Shown piece by piece: positions 8,647 to 16,066 of a stretch of 48,393 bases of DNA. The first letter of the stretch is position 1. Every line of letters begins with the position of its first letter. Under the pieces are notes generated by a model. The model searched no databases, was not told the DNA's origin, and worked only from the letters and a program-made list of their open reading frames with translations. The translations under genes were made by a program, and so were the position numbers. Location: NCBI RefSeq assembly GCF_902499175.1, contig NZ_CABVQC010000070.1:1-48393 (forward strand), written 5' to 3'. Source of the DNA: Burkholderia aenigmatica (GTDB lineage Bacteria; Pseudomonadota; Gammaproteobacteria; Burkholderiales; Burkholderiaceae).

Positions 8647-9078
8647 TCACGCCTTGTGCGTCGACAGCAGAATGCTCGTCTCGGTATTGGCGATCCCGTC
8701 GATCAGCCGGATCGCGCCGAGCACGCGATCGAAGTGCTCGAGCGAATCGGCATGCAGCTCGGCGACGAGATCCCAGCGCCCGTTCGTGCTGTGGATCGAC
8801 GCGACGTTCGGATGCCCGCGCAGCACCTTCACCACTTCCGCGCCGCGATTGCCCTGCACGGCGATCGACATCAGCGCGCGGATCCGGTGCCGTTCCGCCG
8901 CCGGCTTGAGCCGCACCGTATAGCCGACGATCACGCCGTTTTTCTCCAGCCGCGTCAGCCGGTTCTGCACGGTCGCGCGCGCGACGCGCAATTCCTTCGC
9001 CAGCGCGACGACGGGCAGTCGCGCGTTGTCGCGCAGCAGTGCGATGAGCTGCCGGTCGACGTCGTCGAGCGTGATCAT
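8647..9078 (-). CDS. Lrp/AsnC-family transcriptional regulator
   Basis: A 143-residue Lrp/AsnC protein. The N-terminal helix-turn-helix is LDDVDRQLIALLRDNARLPVVALAKELRVARATVQNRLTRLE (about residues 4-45), followed by the GVIVGYTVRL linker. The rest is the RAM ligand-binding domain with HPNVASIHSTNGRWDLVAELHADSLEHFDRVL. It starts at ATG 9078 and is divergent from the ornithine cyclodeaminase gene. Regulators of this type sense amino acids, so ornithine, citrulline, arginine or proline is the likely effector. A symmetrical dyad in the gap is the candidate operator. Confidence 0.92.
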   Translation of the reverse strand: MITLDDVDRQLIALLRDNARLPVVALAKELRVARATVQNRLTRLEKNGVIVGYTVRLKPAAERHRIRALMSIAVQGNRGAEVVKVLRGHPNVASIHSTNGRWDLVAELHADSLEHFDRVLGAIRLIDGIANTETSILLSTHKA

Positions 9079-9180
9079 GAGCGGGCTTTCCTGTTGAGCG
9101 TGAACCGGCCGCCAGCGTGCCGGAGGCTGTGCATTCTGGCCACCGTGACTTAGTCAAATTGCCGGATCGGACCAGCATTT

Positions 9181-9206
9181 TGGCAAGTCTATCGATAAAT
9201 CTGCCA
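9181..9206. promoter_or_regulatory. Candidate Lrp/AsnC operator dyad
   Basis: TGGCA at 9181-9185 and TGCCA at 9202-9206 are inverted repeats, and the octamer palindrome TATCGATA at 9190-9197 sits exactly at their shared centre (9193.5), four bases from each arm. An AT-rich centre with flanking symmetry fits Lrp-family sites. It is 103 bases upstream of the regulator start and 166 upstream of the cyclodeaminase start. Binding is inferred. Confidence 0.5.
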
Positions 9207-9371
9207 CTTTTGCCGTCTTTTTGTTGGCTCGACTCACGGAAATAATGACGTTCTCGACCGGCCAAACCGGCCGTGCCGCCGCTTTACAGGCAGCCCGAGC
9301 CGAAGCACAGCCCGGTCGACCAGAACGCCAGGGACACCCGTACCGGCACTGAGAATACTGGAGACAAACGC

Positions 9372-10451
9372 ATGACCCGCTTCCTCGACGTTCCCGCCAC
9401 CGCCCGACTGATCGCCAGGACCGGCGTCACGACGTTCCTCCGCGAGCTCGTCGACACGCTGCGCGCCGATTACCTGCACTGGGCCGACTTCGACAAATCG
9501 CCGCGCGTCGCGTGCCACTCGCGCGACGGCGTGATCGAGCTGATGCCTGTCGCGAACGCATCGCTGTTCGCGTTCAAGTACGTGAACGGCCACCCCGTCA
9601 ACGCCGCGCGCGGCATGCACACGGTGATGGCATTCGGCGCGCTCGCCGAAGTCGATACCGGCTACCCGCTGCTGCTTGCCGAACTCACGCTGACCACCGC
9701 GCTGCGCACGGCCGCCACGTCGGTGCTCGCCGCGCAGGCGCTCGCACGTCCCGACTCGCGCACGATGGCGCTGATCGGCAACGGCGCGCAGAGCGAATTC
9801 CAGGCGATCGCGTTCCACACGCTGCTCGGCATCGACGAAATCCGCGTGTTCGACGTCGATCCGCGCGCGACCGACAAGCTCGTGCAGAACCTCGCCGCGT
9901 ACCCGGCGCTGCGCGTCGTGCGCGCCGCGTCGACCGCCGACGCCGTGCGCGGCGCCGACATCGTGACAACCGTCACCGCCGACAAGGCGTACGCGACGAT
10001 CGTCACGGCCGACATGATCGAGCCCGGCATGCACCTGAACGCCGTGGGCGGCGATTGCCCGGGCAAGACCGAACTCGAAGCGGGCGTGCTGCATGCGGGC
10101 CGCGTGTTCGTCGAATTCGAGCCGCAATCGCGCATCGAGGGCGAGATCCAGCAGATGCCGGCCGACTTCCCCGTCACCGAGCTGTGGCGCGTGCTGCAGG
10201 GCGAGACGACCGGCCGCGAACGTGCGGACGAAGTCACGGTGTTCGACTCGGTCGGCTTCGCGCTCGAAGACTACTCGGCGCTGCGCTACCTGTATGCGCT
10301 CGCCCAGCAGCACAACGCGGGCGTCGAGATCGCGCTGATTCCGCCGGCCGTCGACCCGAAGAACCTGTTCGCACTGATCGACGACCCGGCCGCGATCGCG
10401 CAGGGTCACGCGGCGTACGTCACCGAAGCCGTCGCCGCGTTCGCGCGCTGA
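9372..10451 (+). CDS. ocd: Ornithine cyclodeaminase
   Basis: A 359-residue enzyme of the ornithine cyclodeaminase/mu-crystallin family that converts ornithine to proline and ammonia with bound NAD+. Lys69 in LFAFKYVNGHP matches the active-site lysine of characterised bacterial enzymes. The NAD-binding motif is ALIGNGAQSEF (about 133-143), and the GMHLNAVGGDCPGKTEL region follows. The length fits the long bacterial Ocd form rather than the shorter mu-crystallin type. The start ATG 9372 has GGAG nine bases upstream. It is followed 59 bases later by the CtlX-like hydrolase that would supply ornithine, and it is divergent from an Lrp-type regulator. Confidence 0.9.
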   Translation: MTRFLDVPATARLIARTGVTTFLRELVDTLRADYLHWADFDKSPRVACHSRDGVIELMPVANASLFAFKYVNGHPVNAARGMHTVMAFGALAEVDTGYPLLLAELTLTTALRTAATSVLAAQALARPDSRTMALIGNGAQSEFQAIAFHTLLGIDEIRVFDVDPRATDKLVQNLAAYPALRVVRAASTADAVRGADIVTTVTADKAYATIVTADMIEPGMHLNAVGGDCPGKTELEAGVLHAGRVFVEFEPQSRIEGEIQQMPADFPVTELWRVLQGETTGRERADEVTVFDSVGFALEDYSALRYLYALAQQHNAGVEIALIPPAVDPKNLFALIDDPAAIAQGHAAYVTEAVAAFAR

Positions 10452-10510
10452 CCGCGATGCCCGGGCGGCACGCACGCCGCCCGGTTTCCAGCCTTTCGTC
10501 CTTGCCTTCC

Positions 10511-11515
10511 ATGAATCTCGTATCGATCCAGGCGCCGGCCGCCGTCGTGATGATCCGGCCGCACCGCTTCCTGCCGAACCCGCAGACCGCGGCCGACAAC
10601 GCGTTCCAGCGCACGGCCGCCGCCGACGGCACGCACGGCGCGGCATCCGTGTCCGCCGCCGCGCGCGACGAAGTCACGGCCGCCGCGCAGACGCTCGCCG
10701 ACGCCGGCGTGCGCGTGCACGTGTTCGACGATCACGGCGAACGCGACACGCCCGATTCCGTGTTCCCGAACAACTGGTTCTCGACGCATCCGGGCGGCCA
10801 CGTTGCGCTGTATCCGATGTTCAGCGCGAACCGGCGTCGTGAACGGCGCGCCGATATCGTCGAGATGCTGAAGGCCGAGTATCGCGTGCAGGACGTGATC
10901 GATTATTCCGGGCTCGAATACGACGACGTGTTCCTCGAAGGCACGGGTGCAATGGTGCTCGACCACGTGGCGCGGATCGCGTACACCGCGCGTTCGCGCC
11001 GCGCCGATCCGGTCGCGCTCGAACGCTTCTGCACGAACTTCAATTTCGAACCGATCTGCTTCGATACGGCCGACGCCGACGGGCGGCCGATCTATCACAC
11101 GAACGTGATGATGAGCGTCGCGACCGAGTTCGCGATGGTCGGCCTCGACCTCATCGCCGACAGCCGCCGTCGCGACGAGATCGCACAACGGCTGGCCGAA
11201 ACGGGGCGCACGGTGATCGCGCTCGATGCGTCGCAGATCGCGAATTTCGCAGGTAATACGCTGGAATTGTCCGGCAAGGAGGGGCGTGTACTCGCGCTGT
11301 CGCGGCGCGCGTACGACTGCCTCACGCCAGTGCAGCGCGCGACGATCGAGCGTTCCGCACGCCTGCTGCCGCTCGACGTGCCGACGATCGAACTGGCCGG
11401 TGGATCGGTGCGCTGCATGCTGGCGGGGATTCATCTCGCGCGGCGCGCGGGCGCACACGACGCACACGACATCACGCCGGGCGAACCGCGATACGAACCG
11501 GCGCTGCCGGGCTGA
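10511..11515 (+). CDS. ctlX: Citrulline hydrolase/arginine deiminase-related protein, CtlX-like
   Basis: A 334-residue guanidino-group-modifying enzyme (amidinotransferase fold). It opens with the typical AAVVMIRPHRFLPNPQTAADNAFQ and has FPNNWFSTH, YDDVFLEGTGAMVLDH (acidic residues), YHTNVMMSV (His) and a late Cys at about residue 302 in GGSVRCMLAG, the expected catalytic set. CtlX proteins hydrolyse citrulline to ornithine, CO2 and ammonia. The gene follows ornithine cyclodeaminase, which would turn the product into proline, supporting this assignment over arginine deiminase or dimethylarginine hydrolase. The symbol is given from family resemblance; substrate should be treated as inferred. 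Confidence 0.8.
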   Translation: MNLVSIQAPAAVVMIRPHRFLPNPQTAADNAFQRTAAADGTHGAASVSAAARDEVTAAAQTLADAGVRVHVFDDHGERDTPDSVFPNNWFSTHPGGHVALYPMFSANRRRERRADIVEMLKAEYRVQDVIDYSGLEYDDVFLEGTGAMVLDHVARIAYTARSRRADPVALERFCTNFNFEPICFDTADADGRPIYHTNVMMSVATEFAMVGLDLIADSRRRDEIAQRLAETGRTVIALDASQIANFAGNTLELSGKEGRVLALSRRAYDCLTPVQRATIERSARLLPLDVPTIELAGGSVRCMLAGIHLARRAGAHDAHDITPGEPRYEPALPG

Positions 11516-11550
11516 ACGACCCGCACGGCCGCCATGCCCGGCAGCGCCGG
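11498..11550. terminator. Perfect 15-base inverted repeat at the ctlX/BON convergent junction
   Basis: CCGGCGCTGCCGGGC at 11498-11512 is exactly complementary to 11536-11550, with a 23-base loop. The left arm is the last codons of ctlX, just before its stop. The right arm is just before the stop of the convergent BON gene. A stem this strong between convergent genes suits a two-way transcription end, although no T-run follows. Confidence 0.5.
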
Positions 11551-11560
11551 TCCGCGTGCG

Positions 11561-11953
11561 TCAGCCGCGCTGGGTGCTGAGCCGCAACCGGTTATACACC
11601 ACGCGCACGCCCGGCACCGCCTGCGCGGCCGCCACCGCGAGCGACACCTGGACGTTGTCCCGCACGGTCCCGGACAACGTCACGGCGCCGTCGCGCGCGC
11701 GCACGAGCATCCGGCTCGAGTCGAGCCCGGCCACCCGGCTCAGCACGCGTGCGACGCGCTTCATCAACTGGCGGTCGGCGGCCTTGGCCGCCTTCGTTGC
11801 CTTTCCGGCCGTCGCGGCATCCGGCGGCGACACCGGCGCCGCGGTCGACGCGCCTGCGTCATCGGCAGGCGTCTGCGCCGCCGCGGCGGCCATCACGAAC
11901 ATACCGGCCAGTGCCGCAATCGTGCGGCGAACGGGAATACGACGAACGCTCAT
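11561..11953 (-). CDS. BON-domain exported protein
   Basis: A 130-residue protein with a signal peptide (RRTIAALAGMFVMAAAAAQ), an Ala/Asp/Thr-rich linker and one BON domain at about residues 62-127 (ILSRVAGLDSSRMLVRARDGAVTLSGTVRDNVQVSLAVAAAQAVPGVRVVYNRL, read as two halves; the VTLSGTV core is diagnostic). BON domains bind phospholipid surfaces and are found in periplasmic osmotic-stress and envelope proteins. AGGAG precedes ATG 11953. It lies 79 bases after the porin gene on the same strand and may be cotranscribed, which would fit an envelope role, or it may be independent. Confidence 0.75.
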   Translation of the reverse strand: MSVRRIPVRRTIAALAGMFVMAAAAAQTPADDAGASTAAPVSPPDAATAGKATKAAKAADRQLMKRVARVLSRVAGLDSSRMLVRARDGAVTLSGTVRDNVQVSLAVAAAQAVPGVRVVYNRLRLSTQRG

Positions 11954-12032
11954 TGCGCGCTCCTGAATGGAAGTGAATCAATGGACGCTTCGGCGCGGGC
12001 GACGCGACGGCCGCCCCGCGTCGAGCGCCCCG

Positions 12033-13097
12033 TCAGAACTGCGTGATCATGCCGATCGACACGCCGGTCACCGTTCGCCCGTCGGGCGTCAGGCTCAGCC
12101 CGGACACGTTGGTCGGGTCGCGCTTGTACGCGCCCGAAAAGCCGTTGCGGTCGAACTCCAGATAGAGCTCCGTGCGCTTCGACAGGAAATATTCGAGCAT
12201 CGCGTAGGTGGTCAGCTTGCGGCCGTCGGCGCCGGACACGTTCTTCAGGTTGCTGGCGAAGTCGTAGTAGCCGGCGCCGGTGAACTGGAGGAACGGCGTG
12301 ATCTGATAGACGAGCCCCAGCGACGGAATCCGGTCGCGCCGCTCGGGGCCGCCGGCGGAGGCTGCACTCACCGCGAGCGTGCTGTAGCTGAGGTAGGCAC
12401 GCGCCGGCCCGATCTGCCAGGTCGCGCCGTTGATCGTCGATTGCGCCCACTGCGACGCCGATGCGTTGTAGGTCCGCTGAAACGCGGTCGCGAACACGAG
12501 CGTCTGATACTGATAGCTCGCGGCGAGCGCATAGTTCATGTTCGCGCGCGAACTGCCCGCGACGCCGCCCGGCGAATAGCTGCCGCGCAGCGTGAAGCCG
12601 CCGAACCGGCCGACATACTTGATCGTATTGTTGAAACGCGCATCGAGCGTGAAGAAGTTGCCGCCCCAGACAATGCCCGGCACGGCCGCCAGCGACGGGC
12701 CCTGCGCGGAATTCGGGTCGAGCGTGACGCCGACGTCCTCGGCCGCGTTCAACTGGCGCCCGAGCGTCAGGCGCCCGAAGCCGCCCGACAGCCCGACGTA
12801 TGCGTTCTTGGTAAAGAAGGTGCTGCTCGACACCAGCGCGCCATTGCCCGAAGAAAACGCACTCTGCAACACGAATACGGCCTTCAGCCCGCCGCCGATA
12901 TCCTCGGTGCCGCGTATGCCGAAGTAGTTTCCGGACACCGTGTTGTTGTCGAAACCCATCTGATGCCCACCCTTCACGCCGTCGACCCACCGTACCCCGG
13001 CGCCGATGGTGCCGAACAACATCACGCTGGACTGCGCGTGTGCCCCGCCGGCGATGGCGATCGTCATCGCGACACCGATCATTGCAGCTTTCTTCAC
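12033..13097 (-). CDS. Gram-negative outer membrane porin (OmpC-like family)
   Basis: A 354-residue betaproteobacterial trimeric porin. It has a signal peptide (KKAAMIGVAMTIAIAGGAHAQ), then SSVMLFGTIGAGVRWVDG, the conserved SGNYFGIRGTEDIGGGLKAVFVLQSAF and AYVGLSGGFGRLTLGRQ, and ends in a phenylalanine (GVSIGMITQF) as outer-membrane barrels do. The start codon is GTG at 13097, preceded by a strong GGAGGAGAC. It follows the sulfatase gene on the same strand after a 182-base gap that holds two stem-loops. As part of the operon it would let the glycoside substrate through the outer membrane. Confidence 0.9.
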   Translation of the reverse strand: MKKAAMIGVAMTIAIAGGAHAQSSVMLFGTIGAGVRWVDGVKGGHQMGFDNNTVSGNYFGIRGTEDIGGGLKAVFVLQSAFSSGNGALVSSSTFFTKNAYVGLSGGFGRLTLGRQLNAAEDVGVTLDPNSAQGPSLAAVPGIVWGGNFFTLDARFNNTIKYVGRFGGFTLRGSYSPGGVAGSSRANMNYALAASYQYQTLVFATAFQRTYNASASQWAQSTINGATWQIGPARAYLSYSTLAVSAASAGGPERRDRIPSLGLVYQITPFLQFTGAGYYDFASNLKNVSGADGRKLTTYAMLEYFLSKRTELYLEFDRNGFSGAYKRDPTNVSGLSLTPDGRTVTGVSIGMITQF

Positions 13098-13131
13098 GTC
13101 TCCTCCGTTATATTTGCACTACTGATTGATT

Positions 13132-13161
13132 GATCCGGTTCGAGCCGTATCGAACCGGATC
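13132..13161. repeat. Stem-loop upstream of the porin gene
   Basis: GATCCGGTTCGA at 13132-13143 and its exact complement TCGAACCGGATC at 13150-13161 form a 12-base stem with a 6-base loop. On the transcript from the sulfatase gene this hairpin lies about 35 bases ahead of the porin start. It could terminate, stabilise, or protect the porin part of the mRNA. On the minus strand it is followed by AT-rich sequence with TATAAC (13107-13112), a possible -10 for a separate porin promoter. Confidence 0.6.
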
Positions 13162-13244
13162 GCGACACGTCGTCGAGCACTCCGCGACGTATCGCCCGGC
13201 ATGCATCGCCGCGTCGCGATGCCCGGCTTGCCGGATTCGCCGAT

Positions 13245-13269
13245 CCGGTTCGCCTCGCGAGCGAACCGG
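13245..13269. repeat. Second stem-loop, just after the sulfatase gene
   Basis: CCGGTTCGC at 13245-13253 and GCGAACCGG at 13261-13269 make a 9-base stem with a 7-base loop, only 11 bases beyond the sulfatase stop. The arm shares GATCCGGTTCG with the hairpin near 13132, so the two look like related copies. Together they probably define the 3' end of the sulfatase message. Confidence 0.55.
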
Positions 13270-13279
13270 AGGCAGGCGA

Positions 13280-14749
13280 CTATTCGCGCACGTCGCCGGG
13301 ACGCGGCAGATTCACGACCGGAAACCGCACGCCCTTGGCCGACGGCAGCACGTCGGCCGTCTCCACCATCCAGCGCAGCAGGCGAGCGGCGAGCGCCGCC
13401 TCGATCGCCGCGTGCTCGGGCGCGCCGGCGAGATTGTTCATTTCGTGCGGATCGTCGCCGCGACGATAGAGTTCGGGGCTTTCATACAAACGCCACACGT
13501 AAGTCCAGTCGTGCGTGCGCACGACCGCCGCCTTGCCCACCGATTCCGGCTGCGCTTTCTGAAGGGCCGCCTTGACGTCGTACGGAAACGCCGCCCGCTC
13601 GAAATACTCGGCCTCATCGACCCGAAAACCGCCTTCGCTGAACGCGTACTCGCGATGCGCCGCGCCGGATTCCGTCAGGCACCGCGCAAAGCTTTTGCCG
13701 AAGTGCGCATGCGGCGCCTGCAGCCCGGCCAGCTGGAGCAGCGTCGGGAACACGTCGATCATCTCGACCATCGCATCCGAGCGCTCGCCTCGTACACCGC
13801 CCGCACCCGACACGATCAGCGGAATGCGCAGCAGGCATTCATTGACGCCCGACGGCCACTTCTCCGCGAGCCCGAAATCGCCGAGATATTCGCCGTGATC
13901 CGAGAAGAACGTCGTCACCAGGCTGCCCGGCTCGGCCACCCGCTGCGCGGCGTCCATCACGCGGCCGACGTGATGATCGAGACGGGACACCATCCCGTAG
14001 TACACGGCGCGCAGCTCCCGCCACTGGCGCCCGGTCAGCCGGTCCCAGCCGTGCGCGCGCGCGAGCGCGTCGACGAATGCCGGCTGCGCGCCGTGCGCGG
14101 CGAGCGGCGGCGGCACCGCATCGCGATCGACCATCGAGAACCACGGCGCCTCGACCTCGAACGGCGGATGCGGCGCGAACAGCGGCACATAGAGCACCCA
14201 CGGCCCCTGCGGCGGATTCTCAAGCCAGCGTTCGGCCGTGCGCACGACGACTTCGTCGTACTCGACCGCGGCCGCGTCGGCCGTCCGCTCGCCGCGATAG
14301 AACGCGCGCGTCATCGGGTCCGACGGGTCGCCCGCCGCCTTGCTGCGCAGGAATTCGGCCGCGCTGCTGCGCGTTTCCTCGGGTAGGAAACCGTGCTCGT
14401 GCATCGACAGCTCGGTCGCGCCCGCCGCGAACGAATCGCCTCGACCGCCCGCCATCGCGACGTGATAGCCGTTGTCCTTGAACACGCGCAGAAAGCTCGG
14501 TTCGTCGGGGCCGAGCAGATATTCGAGCGTGCGGTGCCCGGCGACGTGCGGATACCAGCCGGACAGAAACGACACGCGCGACGGCGAGCACACGCTGTGC
14601 TGCCCGAACGCGTTGACGAAGGCGACGCCGTCGGCCGCGAGCCGGTCGAGGTTCGGCGTCTGCACGATCGTGTCCGGCTCGATCGCGTGTACGCAGTCGG
14701 CCCGCAACTGATCGGCGACGAAGATGATGAAATTCGGACGGGGTTGCAT
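13280..14749 (-). CDS. Type I (formylglycine) sulfatase, cytoplasmic
   Basis: A 489-residue sulfatase that hydrolyses a sulfate ester. The Cys-type activation motif is CSPSR with Cys54 (pattern C-x-P-x-R), which is converted to formylglycine. PNFIIFVADQLRAD at the N-terminus is the metal-binding start, with DQ in place of DD as in choline-sulfatase-like enzymes. SDHGEYLGD at about 283-291 is the second metal-binding motif, and LAEKWPSG follows. No signal peptide is present, so it works in the cytoplasm, unlike most carbohydrate sulfatases, which suggests that the sulfated substrate is imported intact. It starts 21 bases after the MFS transporter gene. The substrate is unknown; arylsulfates and sulfated glycosides are both possible. 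Confidence 0.88.
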   Translation of the reverse strand: MQPRPNFIIFVADQLRADCVHAIEPDTIVQTPNLDRLAADGVAFVNAFGQHSVCSPSRVSFLSGWYPHVAGHRTLEYLLGPDEPSFLRVFKDNGYHVAMAGGRGDSFAAGATELSMHEHGFLPEETRSSAAEFLRSKAAGDPSDPMTRAFYRGERTADAAAVEYDEVVVRTAERWLENPPQGPWVLYVPLFAPHPPFEVEAPWFSMVDRDAVPPPLAAHGAQPAFVDALARAHGWDRLTGRQWRELRAVYYGMVSRLDHHVGRVMDAAQRVAEPGSLVTTFFSDHGEYLGDFGLAEKWPSGVNECLLRIPLIVSGAGGVRGERSDAMVEMIDVFPTLLQLAGLQAPHAHFGKSFARCLTESGAAHREYAFSEGGFRVDEAEYFERAAFPYDVKAALQKAQPESVGKAAVVRTHDWTYVWRLYESPELYRRGDDPHEMNNLAGAPEHAAIEAALAARLLRWMVETADVLPSAKGVRFPVVNLPRPGDVRE

Positions 14750-14770
14750 GATGAGAGGATCGTCAGGAAG

Positions 14771-16018
14771 TTATCGAACGGATTTCACGAACGCGATCGC
14801 GAGCGCACCGAGTGCGGTCACGACGCCGGCCGCCACGAACAGCGCGTCGTAGCGGATCGCGCCGCCGCTCGCGGTCAGCCACGGCGTGCACAGCGGCAGG
14901 ATGATCTGCGGCACGACGTTGGCCAGGTGGAAGACGCCCATGTCCTTTGCGGCGGCATCGCGATCCGGCAGGACTTCGGTCACGAGGGCGAGGTCGACCG
15001 ACAGATACGCGCCCTGCGCAATGCCGATCCAGGCCACCACCGCGATGAACTGCGCAAACGAATCGCAGGCCAGCAACGTCGGCAGGCCGAGCGCGAGCCC
15101 CATGCCCGCGCCGATCACGAACGGCTTGCGGCGCCGCAACCGGTCGGACAACCGGCCGAACGCAAGCGCGCTGAGCGTCATCGTCGCAGTCGCGACGAGC
15201 AGGCTGACGAACATCGCGTGCGGCGCATCCTGCTGCGAGAGTCCGAGCCGGTCCCGCAGAAAGAACAGCAGATAGGTCTGCAGGCTCGTCACGCCGAACA
15301 GCACCAGCGCGCGCGACAGCCACGCGAACCCGAAATCCGGATGGCGCACCGGGTTGGTCCAGAAACTCGACACCAGCATCCGCCAGTCGGGCCGGGTCAC
15401 GCGCCCCGCCGCGAGCCGCCGGTCGTCCGCGAACACGACGAAGCCGAGCACGGTCGCCGCGACGAACGCGCCCTGCACCCACGCGACGGTGACGAGATCC
15501 GGCGCGAAGCGGCGCGTGATCCACATGCCGACCAGGATGCCGACGGGCGGCGTGAAGCCGACGATCGACGAATAGAAGCCGAGCTTTTCGCGCGGCACCT
15601 GATCCGGAATCACCGCGTTCAGGCCGCTCAGCGTCGCATTGAACGCGAGCGCCGTCAGCGCCCAGCCGAGCGCGAGCTGCCACGGCGTGCGCGCACCGAC
15701 GATCACGGCCATCGCCGCGATGCCGGCCACCATCCCGCCCAGGATCCACGGCTTGCGCATCCCCCAGCGGCTGCGCGTATGGTCGCTCAGCACGCCGAAC
15801 ACCGGCTGCGCGACGAGCCCGGCGATCGCGCCGATGCCGAGCGCGTGCGCCAGCACGCTCGCCTTGTCGGCCGGCGCGATGCGCTCGGCCATCATCGGCA
15901 GGATCACCATCGGATACGGCAGCAGCGCAAGCCAGATGCCGACGAACGCGATCGTCAGCGTCACGCCGAGGTACCTGCTGCTCCGTTTGCCGCTCGCCGC
16001 GGCCATGCAATCGTCCAT
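14771..16018 (-). CDS. MFS transporter, sugar/glycoside-type
   Basis: A 415-residue major facilitator with about 12 membrane segments. The first loop contains GVLSDHTRSRWGMRKPWILGG, the motif typical of glycoside-pentoside-hexuronide and related sucrose/sugar MFS carriers, and the mid-protein loop has FGRLSDRLRRRKPFVIG. ATG 16018 is preferred because GGAG lies at the right distance; a GTG five codons upstream is also open. The gene lies 48 bases after the GH3 glycosidase gene and 21 bases before the sulfatase gene. The likely cargo is the glycoside that these two enzymes break down. Confidence 0.85.
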   Translation of the reverse strand: MDDCMAAASGKRSSRYLGVTLTIAFVGIWLALLPYPMVILPMMAERIAPADKASVLAHALGIGAIAGLVAQPVFGVLSDHTRSRWGMRKPWILGGMVAGIAAMAVIVGARTPWQLALGWALTALAFNATLSGLNAVIPDQVPREKLGFYSSIVGFTPPVGILVGMWITRRFAPDLVTVAWVQGAFVAATVLGFVVFADDRRLAAGRVTRPDWRMLVSSFWTNPVRHPDFGFAWLSRALVLFGVTSLQTYLLFFLRDRLGLSQQDAPHAMFVSLLVATATMTLSALAFGRLSDRLRRRKPFVIGAGMGLALGLPTLLACDSFAQFIAVVAWIGIAQGAYLSVDLALVTEVLPDRDAAAKDMGVFHLANVVPQIILPLCTPWLTASGGAIRYDALFVAAGVVTALGALAIAFVKSVR

Positions 16019-16066
16019 CTCGTCTCCGTTCACTGTGATGTGCGCGCGCCGCCGTGGTGCCGCGCT

